Below the pieces are notes generated by a model that worked only from the letters and a program-made list of their open reading frames with translations, did no database searches and was not told where the DNA came from. A program made the translations under genes and the position numbers. A DNA stretch of 64,000 nucleotides from Gyromitra esculenta (lineage: Eukaryota; Ascomycota; Pezizomycetes; Pezizales; Discinaceae): contig JBCAML010000005.1 in the NCBI GenBank assembly GCA_038503075.1, positions 1,550,001-1,614,000 on the forward strand, written 5' to 3'. Positions 21,800-33,707 of the stretch are shown here, piece after piece. Positions within the stretch are counted from its first letter, which is position 1; each line of letters starts with the position of its first letter.

Positions 21800-23865
21800 T
21801 TAAGAGGAAAGTAAAGTATTTCCTTGGGGGTCGCCTATATGATTGACATACTCAGTTTCATATCTAGCGACTTGGTTGAGAAAGTGCTCCTCAGAGACTG
21901 CATATTTCGGTGCCGGGTTTGCGCTCTGGAGCAAACTAGAACTTGTATTTTGTTTCGCGAACAAGAAAAGGATCTGATCGCCAACATCGGGGAGGATTTC
22001 CTGGGTGTCACGACAATTGGTGAAAGGTTTATTTTCGTTGTTCCTATGCAGTAATACAGATTAGTTTGTGAACGTAGACCACTCCTTGTGGTGTGCTAGG
22101 GGCAAACAATATGTCTACAAGAAGGAATAAGGTATGTTAAAAGTATGTGAAGGGCTTACGGGACACGAAAACGACGTAGGTCGCTATTAAAGACGTCCTT
22201 AACAATTTTCCACTGCACAGAGAAGCGGCCTCTCCAGCGTTTGTCAGACCAACAACCGGCATGAGCAGTGAGATCAACAGAACTCGTCATCTCAGCAACT
22301 CCGCAGAATTTCCCGCTTGAGGAGATGTCAGCGACAAGCTATCAAGAGATATGAATTGGAGGAGTAGAGATGGATTACCTTCCAGAAACTGAGAAGAATA
22401 AGTAGATAGGACTCTTCCTATAAGGGTCACGGAAAGCCTTGTCAAGACGTTGGTTCCCAAGATCAGTAGACGTCCAGATACCATGTTTAAGCGAAGCAAA
22501 GACATCAAGCTCGCAGTTAGACTTAATAACATAGTAGTGAACCTAGTGAATATGTTAACAATTGTGCGGCCGGGTTTTGTTTTGTTTTTTTTGGAGGGGA
22601 GAAAGGGCTCTGAATCTTAGAGCTAGAGGGATAAGAGATTCGATGAATCTTACCGAGTTGGGGACGATTTCAGCAGACGCGTTAAGGACGCTCCTCACTA
22701 CGGCCCATTCTTCAGCCAGAGCAACTTGTAGAGCACTATCCCCTCTCTTGAATCCCTTCTTTTTGCGTCCATCTTTGTCATGGGTTATTTGTTGACTAGT
22801 TCTCTGATTGGAAAGAACGGGAAAGTTCTTCTGCGACCCCCCTAATTCAAGGTAACACTGGGAACTGTAGCCATTGCTGGGATGGCTGGGTTCTTTGATT
22901 CTAGCGGCATTATCTTCGTACCTCTGGAGCTTCTCGATCAATTGCTTGCCAGAGATAATCGGGATAGAACTAGAGAGAGAAAGCTGGATACCGTTCTCGG
23001 TGGCATTGATAGTATCATGTTGCGCCTGGTTCTGTGCGTTAGTATGGTTAAAAGCATCGAGCCCACCAGAGAATAGTGAGTTCTCAAAAATTTTCTCAAT
23101 GTCATGTCCTTTAGTCTTAAAGGGACCATATGGGCGGCGAAGAGTGGGCCACTCAAGTTGAGTTGTAACCCTTGGAATGGGCTCTGTTTTTTCCCTCCGA
23201 AGTTCCTGCGGCCGCTTCTTCAGTTCTGCCGTATATATACCCATAAGCCCATCTGTGAGATTCGCAGTCGTAGGGAATTTGACGTCATTATCCGCCGAGG
23301 TAGTCGCAGTAGGGTCACTATTACTCAAGCCGATCTTCGGCACAGGCCTCGAGATTGGTGGTTGCTGTACGGAGTCTCTGGGCATATGATACCCCCCACG
23401 TTGTGGATGAACATCAAAGAAAACACTAGGAGCTGGAAGAGGAGCCCGCTTAGAATGAGCACCATTGTTCGTGTTAATGGCACGATCGTGATCCATAAAG
23501 TTCGAGTTATCCGCACTGCAGAGGCAAGAGGAGGCAACTGAGCGATATAAGACTCCTAGATAGTCGTTCTTGATGTGATTATTGTTGGGGTAGAGGTTAT
23601 GGATAAATTTATCATTGGCATAGCCACCCTCAGGAGCTGATTGCAACATGGTGTTGCTCCCAATGTTGCGAAGACCCGGGCTGGACAAGTCCAAGGTGCT
23701 AGCAATACGACGCAATACTCTACTGGGGCGCATGCCAAACATATTATCAGAGAAATCATACTCCAAGTTAGATTCGGTCCTTCTCCAATCAGGATTTGGG
23801 CGGCGAAGGTCCACTACATTTCTTGGGTGCGCTTGATGCAAATTAAAATTCGACATTGCGGCCAT
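21800..23865 (-). CDS. YTH-domain RNA-binding protein (m6A reader, Mmi1/Pho92 class)
   Basis: The C-terminal YTH domain binds N6-methyladenosine in RNA. In yeasts this class controls meiotic transcripts (Pho92, Mmi1; family knowledge). Four exons: 23865-22654, 22542-22379, 22315-22160 and 22043-21800, giving 591 residues. Residues 1-404 are low-complexity and disordered. The YTH domain covers about 405-560: VHYYVIKSNCELDVFASLKH, GIWTSTDLGN, PIYLFFSVSGSGKFCGVAEM, CWSDKRWRGRFSVQW, IVKDVFNSDLRRF and NNENKPFTNCRDTQEI. The aromatic-cage tryptophans are kept (W of GIW, and both W in CWSDKRW), which fits m6A binding. Introns of 111, 63 and 116 nt interrupt the domain. It is divergent from HOP1 with a 1.1-kb shared spacer. 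Confidence 0.93.
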
Positions 23866-24969
23866 TTCGAGTAAGCCTTTAGATTTATATCAAAAAGGTT
23901 TCGAGGGTATTTGAAGGAGAGCAGCACTGCTATGTGGAATGTAATAATAATATGGCTAGGGAGATTATGGGTATACGGAGGACGAACGGGGGGATGGAGG
24001 AGTTCGATGAAGAAAAAGGATTGAGGAAAGAGGGAGGAGGGCGGAGAGAATAAATAGTAAATCCGAATACCGTTACGTGAGCAACCTGTTTTGGAAGAAC
24101 ATTCTCGCTGGTAGGGTTGAGGAGCCCTATATTGCTAAATTGCTGCTTGAGCATGTGCGCTTTCGGTGTTGCTGGCAAAATAGCCCCAATTATATTTTAT
24201 CTGTATGCTTGTGGGACTGGTGCTTCCATAGAATCAGCTGGCCATAGAAGAGTTCGGGTGGACCTTCCATTAGTACATGTTTAGAGACGGTGATCCTAAC
24301 CTATCCGTGAAAGATATTCGTATCGTCTCTGTTCCATATAATTAGCAGTTGTAACTTATCAATGTTTGTTGTGGGGGGTTTTTTTTAACATACTAACCAC
24401 ATATAAATGATACTCCACAACGAATTCTTCCGGCACTTCCATTAATTTATGAGGAGCAGATGGCATCTACTGATAAGACTATCACAGAGTTATCAACAGT
24501 CGAGAGTTCTGTGACAAGGAGGGATGGTATTCATCGTGGACTAGGAGACTGGTAGCCCTTCAGTTCGTGGTCAGTGTAGTAGGTGGAGGGAGATGTGAAT
24601 GAAGATGTCAGTGTGTTTATGCGCACGGCCCCTCTTCGACGCCTATCCCATATCAAGGAGATTCAACACCATAAACTTTTCATCATCAGAAGCGTCCCTG
24701 CCTCTAACTCTCATGACCTCCAAAGCTACATGTCTATAGTTACCTACTTGCTTTCCGAATCTCATATTAATATTACAGCTGATTATAGGTAGACTTGTAG
24801 ATAACCGAACAACTATCTGGCCCGGTTGCCTCCCTTATGGTTCTCCATATATCCACCCTCTTACACATCTATACTCTTGCCTTCTTTATTTTTATATACC
24901 GCTTTATTCGCAATACTCACTTTCAACCCATCAACGACTTCAAAAGATAACCTCAATAGTCTCCCAAAG
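23866..24969. promoter_or_regulatory. Divergent promoter region between the YTH gene and HOP1
   Basis: This 1.1-kb region lies between the two start codons. TTTATATACC at 24891-24900, about 75 bp before the HOP1 ATG, is a good TATA element followed by a pyrimidine- and A-rich leader. The YTH side has no clear TATA; its ATG context (TCGAAATGG) is favourable. No transcription-factor site can be named with confidence. Confidence 0.5.
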
Positions 24970-27900
24970 ATGGCACTTGGGCAAGCTCTCCTCATCAAAC
25001 CCCCAAAGCCAAAGACTACTCCACAACAGCAGCAGATACATGAAACCCCGAAAGTCAACAAGACCGCCCTGTTTCAGGAACAGTCATTGAAATTCGAACA
25101 AAGCCTTGAGCTTGTCCAGACTCTCCTTGGTGCCTCGGTAGGTTTGACTTCTAGGTTCTTCCTTGGGAGCTATGGAGATACTTACGATTCACATTAGATA
25201 GGCTGTCTATCTTTCCTTCGGTAAGTCATACCAGAGTTTTCCTAAAGTTTCCCCGCAGTTCTGCACCTCCAGGGCTTCGGTAAACGGCTCAACTGATTCA
25301 AATTCCTGCTAACCCTTGAATAGTGGACTTCTTCCAGAGGAGTGTTTTATCGAAAAACGCTACGGTGGTAAATCTTCCGCTGCGATCAGCTATCATTCTT
25401 TCACTAGTGATCTCGAAGATGAATCGTTCAAGAAAACTCAATCAAGTTCTGGGACTCGGGTTAAAAGATTAAGGAGAGGCTATTCCGGAGAAGCAGATCA
25501 GCTACTAGACTGGCTCGTATGGCCCTTTTCTATGATATCTGAAGATAAGTCGGAGACTCACAGGCTTCAAAGGAAATTGGCATTTTCGATGCTCTCAAGA
25601 TGGGCTATCTCAAAGCAGTTCAGCTAGCAATATATGTGGATAAGGAACATCCAGATATCATAGTTGAGTCATATACATTTTCGTTTGCCTACCGTGACCA
25701 AGGGGACGGAAATCCCACTATTAGTCTTCGGGTTACCGACATCACCGGCCGCGGCGTCACAGTGGAAGATGCAAACAAGAATCTTCAATTGATGATGAGG
25801 AGGTTGATTGTTATTACTCAGGCGAGTCTTCTTATACACATTGAAACATAATCATAAGCTTATCTGTGGATTATTTCAGAATCTTCCTCCTCTACCCGGT
25901 AAGTGGATGTTCTTCGTCTTCAACAAGATCCCCTACAACGCACCAAAGGTTCTTACTGTTTGAACTAGATCAACGTTGGCTTACGATCCGTCTCCATTAT
26001 CTTGATCATACTCCAAACAATTACGATCCTCCAAGTTTTGTCCGCGTCTCGGACAAATCTCCTGTCCTCAAATTTCACGAAAACGAGGCCAAAGAAGTCG
26101 AAAAACTTGATGTTGGAGATTTAAACGCAGGTTTTCATGCGTAGGTTCTCATCAAAACGACCCAGCACTCTTATCTTACTAATAACTAGTTGTCAATGCT
26201 TTAGTGTATCCCTCAAGATATCAAGTATGAACGATATCGATAACCAGGAGCGTCCAAGGCGTCGTCGCGGCTCAAGATTTATTCATGCGGATGTGGACAT
26301 CGAACCACCCCAATTAACTACAGATACTTCCCAGAAGTTCGCGAGGACACACACTAACGGCACAACGGAACCGTTTTCTAGGTCCACAACCAATGAACGT
26401 GCCAAACCCCAGAAACTCACCAGGCCCGTGCATAACCGCTTGATGTTGCGTAACCCAACTATTGATGGAGGCGGATTAGCGGCTGCTCGTGCTACGGAAT
26501 TTACTAGGCGCGATATTCAGGAAAAGATGTTCCTTCGCGACATGCTTCGCCAGGTAACACGGGAGAACGATGTTATCGCAACTCAACCACTTTCGTTTTC
26601 CCGTCCGACAACTGATAGCAGTCAACTCGCCTCCTCTATGGTGGAGTCGCCTTTAACTCCAATCCCTGATTCACAAACGCTTGGTACAAGCCATCAACTC
26701 ACCACCGTATCAGGTTCACTCTCGACCCCAGAACTTATGCCCATCCAAACAAAACTGTTCCAGCAGCAAGCTCCGGCCCCCCCAATGAAACAAGCTCCTC
26801 CAGGTAAAATCTCCGACGCTCACATCCCTCAGCGCCAGAGCCCTCGCAACAAACATGTTGGCAATCAAGAAGTTTCTATTGCTCCGCAGGATTCTTTAAC
26901 CCAGGTTGAGAACGTTATCGAATCCGTTGATAAAAACATGGCCAAGCTAAAACTTTCCAAAGCTAAGACTACAGAACTGAAAAAAGCAAATAGGAATGGA
27001 AATAGAAAAGACAGAGCAATTGATGAAAGCACAAGACATCAAAAAGGATCCAAACATCATATCAACTGTGAGTGTGGCGATGAAAAATTTGAGGAAGATA
27101 TGATTTGCTGTGACAACTGTGATGAGTGGCAACATACCGATTGCTACGGGTTTGCTTCAGCCAAAGACGCCCGTATCCCTGATTACCACGTTTGTTATAG
27201 CTGCTTACTTGGGAGTAATGAGGGGAAGCTTCTTGAGGAAATGCGGAATATGGCGCTTTTCAGGAAAGCCTTACGAATCATTTGGAAGCAAGGCAACTTT
27301 CCATCATCAAACAAAGTCTTCGCGAATAAGCTCGGTTTGTATTTCTTGCTTCCTAAAAGTCTCCACTAATAGTTGAACTGTGCTTAAAGTCTAACAACCG
27401 AGTAATAGGATGCGACTTGCCAACAGCGCTACAAATCACAAGACGCTTAGAGAATGAGGGCTTTATCGCAAATGATGCTGCTAAAGCAAAGATTCACAAA
27501 AAGAGGGTATACAGAGTTGTGAAGACAGAGGAGACTAAACAACTTATGGATACAGAATATTTTGATCCCTTGAAGAAGATATCTCATCATGTTAGTACTT
27601 CTGCCCGGATATCCCTAATAGGAAGGTACCCTAAACTAATGAGGTTAAAGTTCGAAAATCCAACTGCCCCAAACATCATACGTGAATCCCTTCTCAAAGA
27701 AAGTCTGCTCTTAGCAAGACCTCCATCAGATACTTTCCCAGTCAGCTTAATGAACACTGCCATCGAGGACTCGCAGCTTGGTAGGATTACCCATGCCAAC
27801 GAAAACCTCACTCCCGATTCCCAGGTAAGGATCTCCGCCCATATTACAAATGCCGACGCAGAGTCTACTGCAGACGAGGAAGACAGCTCGCCTTCCCAGA

Positions 27901-28175
27901 AAGCTGTTCGTGACAATATCGTTGGTCACGGACCTGCTGCAGTGGATCACTTTAGAAATCTCAATCGTCTCAATACTTCCAGCCCTATTTATAATGATGC
28001 CAGGATGGCACACAAACCTCTGTTTGAGATTGCGGAATCACCAGAACCTATGGAGATCGACATCATTGAAGAATCGCAAGTTGTTGGTGAAGCCACGAGT
28101 CAACGACGCATAAATGTCGGCGGAGTGCTACAAGATATTTTCGTCGGCGAAGAGCTCGGGGATAGGAGATTTTGA
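24970..28175 (+). CDS. HOP1: Meiotic chromosome-axis protein Hop1 (HORMA + PHD + winged helix)
   Basis: Hop1 builds the meiotic axis and promotes interhomolog recombination. Eight exons: 24970-25137, 25198-25220, 25324-25516, 25564-25821, 25880-25898, 25969-26140, 26205-27334 and 27409-28175, giving 909 residues. The HORMA domain covers about 30-280 (QSLELVQTLLGAS, IGCLSFLR, PDIIVESYTFSFAY, MRRLIVITQ, WLTIRLHYLDHTP, LNAGFHAVSLKISS). A Ser/Pro/Gln linker follows. A PHD finger lies near 560-615 (CECGDEKFEEDMICCDNCDEW, then HTDC and CYSC). A winged-helix segment (NKLGCDLPTALQITRRLENE) comes next, matching the chromatin-binding region of fungal Hop1. One intron uses a GC donor, and one exon has only 19 nt. 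The exon 4 acceptor could instead end at 25572, dropping three residues (906 total) and giving the family reading DWLEIGIFDAL. Confidence 0.94.
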
Positions 28176-28920
28176 TACTGCTGAATCCTGGAATGGATAT
28201 CACTCCGTACGCATCGCTAAAAATTCCACGAAGGGATAAGCAATAGAAGGCTAGGAAGAGAAGTTTCGGTACAATCGGAAACTATGAATATGGAGGATAA
28301 ATAATTCACATGACTGTGTGCATGTTTCTGGGCTATTTTTTGCGAGAGATATACCCTCAGCACTTGCTTTCTCTTGCGTGTTTCATTTTCTTATCGAGCC
28401 CTCTACTTAAATATATTAGCTAATCTCCTCCATTATTATGTTTACCTATTAAGGAAGTATCACACGAGAAAGTAAGCTAGGACCATTGATAATAGGAGCT
28501 CATTTAAAATTTTGATGGCTATTTTATATTCTAGGAAAATATCGTCCAACTCGTTTAACCGTCACTAATGGCTTTGTAGTTACTATTGGAGAAAGATAGG
28601 TTTCAAGTTGACTAATTTAATTGGATCACGAGCTTCAGAAAATCGTATCCCTCAACCCTCAACACCACAACCAGCACCCGATTCGGCCACAGTCCACGAA
28701 TCGAGCATACCGAAAATATGTTGGGCATCGTTATAACGGCTACGTAAATGAGCCTAGATCAACAAACCGTTCAAATTTTTATCATTAAGTACCACTTCTT
28801 AGTTGAGCGCGCTCCCATTATCAGAACCTTTCATTGTCACCATCTTCATTTCAACTATTTATTTATTTTATCCTTAGGCACATTCTTCATTCTCAACTCA
28901 TATTCAAAATATCACCCATA
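28176..28920. other. Intergenic, HOP1 3' flank
   Basis: About 745 bp of AT-rich sequence. The first part is probably HOP1 3' UTR and the last 100 bp a C/T-rich leader for the next ORF. No gene or repeat recognised. Confidence 0.4.
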
Positions 28921-29289
28921 ATGCCCAGTAAGGCAAACCAAAGCCTCAGGGCGCTATACGGGTATACCAAAAGGGGTAAATTTATGAGAGCTTCCCTGAA
29001 GCGCAACCAAATTGATGGGCCACTCCCACCTCCGCCTCCGCCCTCACCAGATTTTGCATTCAGGCTCCAGGGTAACTATCCAAATCCAAATCCAAACCAC
29101 AAACAAAATCTCAGATACCGTGGCCGCTCCACCATAGACGAGAAAAGTCTCTACGGGCCCTACCAAGGCGATTACCTCCCTACACATCAGATATTCGATA
29201 GCCTTCACAAACGAGAATCCTCAAACCGGGCCAAAACTCCAGATCTCAGAACAAATGCAGAATCAAAAACGGCGGAATCACCAGAATAG
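28921..29289 (+). CDS. Small Pro-rich hypothetical protein, gene model unresolved
   Basis: 122-codon ORF with ATG in a good context (CATAATGCC), starting MPSKANQSLRALYGYTKRGK. A Pro run (PLPPPPPPSP) lies in the middle, and that stretch may itself be a 75-nt in-frame intron (GTAAAT at 28976 to CCAG at 29050). It has no known domain. A clean intron (29348-29406) lies downstream and joins a second good frame (VPEYRDGWHGHSKVKENYY, then VRPLLESRPRALYLQREML, stop 29486-29488), shifted against this ORF. The true gene probably covers both parts through an exon junction I cannot place, or it carries an indel. Confidence 0.4.
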   Translation: MPSKANQSLRALYGYTKRGKFMRASLKRNQIDGPLPPPPPPSPDFAFRLQGNYPNPNPNHKQNLRYRGRSTIDEKSLYGPYQGDYLPTHQIFDSLHKRESSNRAKTPDLRTNAESKTAESPE

Positions 29290-29488
29290 TCGTCCCGGAA
29301 TACAGAGATGGATGGCATGGCCACAGTAAAGTCAAAGAAAACTATTAGTAAGTCAATTAAACTCTGCTGTTTCGCTGAGATTAGAGTATGCTAATTTCCC
29401 GTTCAGTGTTAGACCACTCCTAGAATCCAGGCCCAGAGCTCTCTACTTGCAGCGAGAGATGTTATCGCAAATCCATACTCAGGCTTAA

Positions 29489-32400
29489 ATTTACTCCCCC
29501 GCGCTTTTTTCTGCAATTTCATTGCTTTTCTTGGGGAACAAACTCCCCGCGGTACGTCTTTGTGATCAGATAGATTGATTTGTTTGTTAAATCATTGTTT
29601 TATTTCTTGTAACGGTACAAGAGCTACATGCAACAGAAGTTATAATGTGTTGGTGACTAGATAGAACAAACGCAGATATGTATATATAAATCATGGAATA
29701 TCACTCGCAATACATATCAAATGAGGAATCACACAGCGCAGATCTCTGTAAACCCTGTTCAAACCGTGTGTTTGCTTACTTGTTCTCTCTATACTATTGG
29801 CACTTTGTGTAAGCGCAGATATCACACTGCAGGGGGGCGGGCTTGTGGCACGTCGCCCAGTCCCGTTGCGTATGCTGCAAATCTATGTCACAAACCAATT
29901 AAAGAGCCACATGCACAAGAGATTTAGTATTGGAAATTTCACAGGCTCGCGGGCTAGGCCTAGAAGCTAGGCCACGTAGGAAAGCTCTACTCCACCACAG
30001 TAATTTTTGTGAGATTCTAAAATCCCAGAACCCCGCGCCTACTGTGCTCCTGTTTAGTATTGGAAATAGGCTCTCGCATATTAGCCCAGAAATCCGAAGC
30101 GCAAAGCCCCGTGCATGCATCGCAGCGGCCCGGCCCACAGCCATCTCGATGACCCGCTCATTACCCGTCGATACAAGGCGGCTAAGAAGGAATCTCCAAG
30201 AGTTGTTTTTCTCCCGCAATCAAGCATGCAGTATACAATACACGGTAGCGCAGTCCAAGGGAGAGTTTTATGGTTACACGCATTTTCTTAATCCCAAGCT
30301 GTGCATGCATCCTTGAGGGAGACAATCATTGACGGCCAATAGAGTCACTTAGACAGAGTTGATTGCAACAGAACCAGGTTTGTTCCAAGTCTCTCGCATA
30401 CTGAAAAAAACTAGCGAGGGCGCGCTAATGTAGCCTATTCCGCCTACGTGCATTTACAGAAGTTTTGGCTCTTCCCCCCGATTCTTCAGCTCAGACGCCC
30501 CCACCCTAACCCCAGAAACAGGTTTCGAACCAGATCCTAGGATAATAATATTATAATACAAGCTAAAAAAGAAGCAGTGGTTTGCAAGGAGCAACCCAGC
30601 TTCGGATATCGAGGTGTGGTGTGAAAATAATCAGGCCATCTATTCTGAAAGAGAATCCTCAGCTTCAAGGCTTGCATGGCACCAATAAGGTGTAGTAAAT
30701 TCTATCGAAAAATGGTGCATCTCGCTATTGACGCTTACTTGGTTAGACTAGCGCCCAGCCAGAAAAAAAAAACCGTGTTTGTATTACTCAGTTCATAGCG
30801 AAGTTCAATATATGTGGTACACCAGCGAATAGATTGCGCCGAGGCGCTTATGAGACATCCAAAGGGCCCCTCACGCCGCTACCGCGGCCTGTAAACGACC
30901 CCCAGAGTCTTAAATATCTCAAGGCATTTGCCATTGATCGACGGTGATACCATATGCGCGCCATGCAAACTATTGACCTCCAGTGGCGATTATGAGCTGC
31001 CTGTGCATCCAACCTATGTGCCAAGAGCAACACGAGCTTTTGGAAGATTCCGTCGAGAGCAGGAATCGGTTGTTGAAAGAAACTCAGATTGCTATGCACG
31101 GGTTTACACGTCAACCGCGTGAGCGCCTATCGCTTATCAAACGCAACAGCCGACCATGTGCTTATGACTTGTGCACGCCAACACCAAAAGCAATGCTGCA
31201 ATCTCAGTAAGCGTTATCAAATAGAAATCAGGATGAGAAGAAATATGATAATCACATGCAACTAGAGCAGAGTGTCTTGAGAAAATGGGCTGCGGGCCCA
31301 CAGCAACCTCTTGCTTTGATGCACGGTCAGCCGCGACGATACCCGCGCTTCATACGAATTACATCGGCTAAAAGAGTAGACTATCGCTTGCTCGGTTAAT
31401 ACGCGGCAGTAAGAATACGGGTAGCACGGAAAGGCTCTTCGGCCCCCCCAGTACTCGCATACACGTACTATTACTCAAGATCACTCCTAGTCGTAAAATC
31501 TACCGATAGGCTGGCAATGTGCCGGTAATGGTGTAGAATGTTGCACTTTTCGTATCAGTTTCGCTACAGTTTGCTGCGCCGTTAACCAGCTATAATAGGG
31601 TTATTATTCTAGCCCGGCCTAAGTCATTGAGCGAATCGTTGGAGCTATTTCAATTGTCTGAGAAGTGACTGCAGCCCCACTTTATACCTATGACTATGTG
31701 CGATAAAGTCTAGTTCGTTGCTATCAATCAATCAAATGTATGTTTGTCTTGAGTTATCATAAGGCTTACGTACGGACGTAGGTGGAGAAGCAGATAGGGA
31801 TGGAGATAAAATATATTTGCGGTCGAGATCGGACAAAGCGATTATAGAGTGTATTTACTCCAGAAAAACCATATGCACCCAGGGCACATGGCCAAAACAT
31901 CGTAGACTTTATAGCAGGCTCGGGATGCCCATAAGATGACTCAAATATTAAGTTAAGGTCTAGCAGTGGCAATGATCAATGAGTATTATTTCAAACGGGA
32001 AGAATGCAAATACAACATGCAAGTACCAAATTTACGCACATCCAGATATAAGGTCAGCCATAGTCGTTGTAGGTGAAGTAACTGATAACCCGGCTCCGTC
32101 ACTGAGTTCTACTTAATAATAGCCTCTCGCGACCAATATCCCTTGCCCCGTAAAGTACCAAGTGATTTCCAGATGAGCGAATGGACTCTTCAAGCAATAC
32201 AAAATTAAAGCTCCTGTAAGTAAACCGTATGTACTTGCCACTCAATAAATTCCATGCATGTAGTGATCTCAAGAAGGCAAGATGCTATCAAAGGGTTGGA
32301 TGCGTAAATGAAATCTACTACTACTAGGCAAGATGCTATGAAACCAATCCCTTCGCTCCCAGACTAATTCGAGTGATATGACATGAATATACCTCATTAA

Positions 32401-32852
32401 GATCTGAATAGACACAGAGTATCTGTGACCACCCCAAGTCCTATTGCTATGGATTAGTGAGTTTTTACGTTGGGCTTGTTCGAAGATTCTCCCAAGGCTC
32501 GCAAATTACACGATTCTTTAAACCTTCATTCCCAATTCCCAAGATAGATACCCCGCCCAATAATTGATTCATTACTAATCGAAATTTTTGTAGCACTTCA
32601 AAAAGAGCACCCCAGAGACTAAAGAAAGAATTACTAAACAAGTGAAACCCGCAAACCGAGTGATAATCATAAATTATCACTCGATATATGAGATACATTC
32701 ACTCAAACTCCCCTAGTTGCCGTACCCTTCATACTAGTTCGTCAAGTGTTCCCAAGTCATCAAAATAGCTCAAAAGGCCAATACCGCATACAAAAATCCG
32801 ATCCCATCCTTAATAGCACCATCCTAATTCCCTTCTAAGAATACTACCACAG
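29489..32852. other. 3.4-kb gene-poor region
   Basis: No ORF here has a recognisable domain or consistent splice sites. It contains three ATCACTCG-type elements (29690-29709, 32368-32387, 32666-32685), a perfect inverted repeat at 32657-32683, and AAGGCAAGATGCTAT-like direct repeats about 50 bp apart (near 32275 and 32325). A short frame near 30985-31200 has helix-like composition (ELLEDSVESRNRLLKETQ) and might be a gene relic, but it matches nothing I know. Confidence 0.35.
32657..32683. repeat. Perfect inverted repeat, 11-bp arms, 5-nt loop
   Basis: CGAGTGATAAT, spacer CATAA, then ATTATCACTCG. Each arm carries the ATCACTCG core of the recurrent element, so this is two copies facing each other. 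Confidence 0.9.
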
Positions 32853-33707
32853 TCACTCCTCTAGTCCTAAACCGCACATAGCCAACACAACCATAGTCGA
32901 TTCATCCTCACAGCTAATGTCACCCACATACCCCAGCCACCCTTCCTTTATTTTGGCCCAGCAAACCGGCGTCTGGCCCTGATCAACCTTCCCCGGTACA
33001 AACAGGATATTCTGGGTCTCGCTCTGCTCACCCGGCACATACACCCTATCCCCCAACTCAACACCCTTGAGAAAAACTGCTTTTTGACTATAGCTCACCG
33101 CAAGCCTCACATCCTCAAACCTTTCATCCGAAACATGCTCCCTATTCAAATTCACCACAGTGCGATAGCAATTCCCAAAGGTCCAGGGCAAACCCCAACA
33201 ATCGGCCATAAACATACCAAACTTATCTGGCCTAATAAAGTCCGCGAACGTAGCACCAAGGATCACGATACCCCCGGTTTCCACATACGACATCACTGCC
33301 GCCTTAAGTGCACCATACCGTCTGTTCGTCGCCAACACTCCATCCGCCAATACCACGGCACGAATACTCTCAATACTAGTCATGGCCGTCATTGCCTCCT
33401 CCAACGTCACAGGGATCATCAGGTTTGTGTGTTTGCGTAACGCAGCGAGGAGATGTGCTGCAACTGTTTCGAGAAGGTAATCGTTTCCGCCGACGGCGAT
33501 GATGAGGATCGTGGGTACTGTGGGGTTCTGGCAGGTAAACTTGTGTCTAGGCCAGTCTGCAGCCTGGCAGTTGGGGGAACAGTACATAGTGGTGTTGCAG
33601 CGGGAGCATTTCTTCATGCGGAGGCCACCAAGTGCTGTGGGGTTCCTTTGGCAGTGGATGCAGCGTTGGGTTGCGTCGCGGCTGGATTGGATTTGGGGGT
33701 CTGACAT
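32853..33707 (-). CDS. MYND zinc-finger protein, copy A
   Basis: Single-exon gene of 284 residues. The frame stays open 79 codons further upstream, but MSDPQIQ at 33707 aligns with the start of the neighbouring paralogue. An N-terminal MYND finger (about 16-60: CIHC, CSRC, YCSPNC, HKFTC) is a protein-interaction module. The rest (about 65-280) looks like one alpha/beta domain: TILIIAVGGND, then IRAVVLADG, then GGIVILGATFADF, with a conserved end WLGYVGDISCEDES. This resembles a flavodoxin or class-I glutamine-amidotransferase/ThuA-like Rossmann layout by pattern only; no catalytic Cys-His pair was identified. Function unknown. A paralogue lies just downstream on the plus coordinate, transcribed in the same direction. 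Confidence 0.85.
   Translation of the reverse strand: MSDPQIQSSRDATQRCIHCQRNPTALGGLRMKKCSRCNTTMYCSPNCQAADWPRHKFTCQNPTVPTILIIAVGGNDYLLETVAAHLLAALRKHTNLMIPVTLEEAMTAMTSIESIRAVVLADGVLATNRRYGALKAAVMSYVETGGIVILGATFADFIRPDKFGMFMADCWGLPWTFGNCYRTVVNLNREHVSDERFEDVRLAVSYSQKAVFLKGVELGDRVYVPGEQSETQNILFVPGKVDQGQTPVCWAKIKEGWLGYVGDISCEDESTMVVLAMCGLGLEE

Noticed and set aside
24087..24178. Possible extra 5' exon for the YTH gene (PATPKAHMLKQQFSN... on the minus strand)
   Set aside because: It opens with TTG, not ATG, and no acceptor joins it in frame to the first accepted exon, whose own ATG has a good context.
25899..25960. Reading HOP1 straight through GTAAGTGG as coding (GKWMFFVFNKIPYNAPK)
   Set aside because: That frame reaches a stop at once, whereas splicing at GTAAGT joins NLPPLP to DQRWLTIRLHY and keeps the HORMA fold.
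24970..28175. Enrichment of UNAAAC (Mmi1 DSR-type) motifs in HOP1
   Set aside because: About six were counted against about three expected, and the YTH domain here looks m6A-specific. The signal is too weak to claim.
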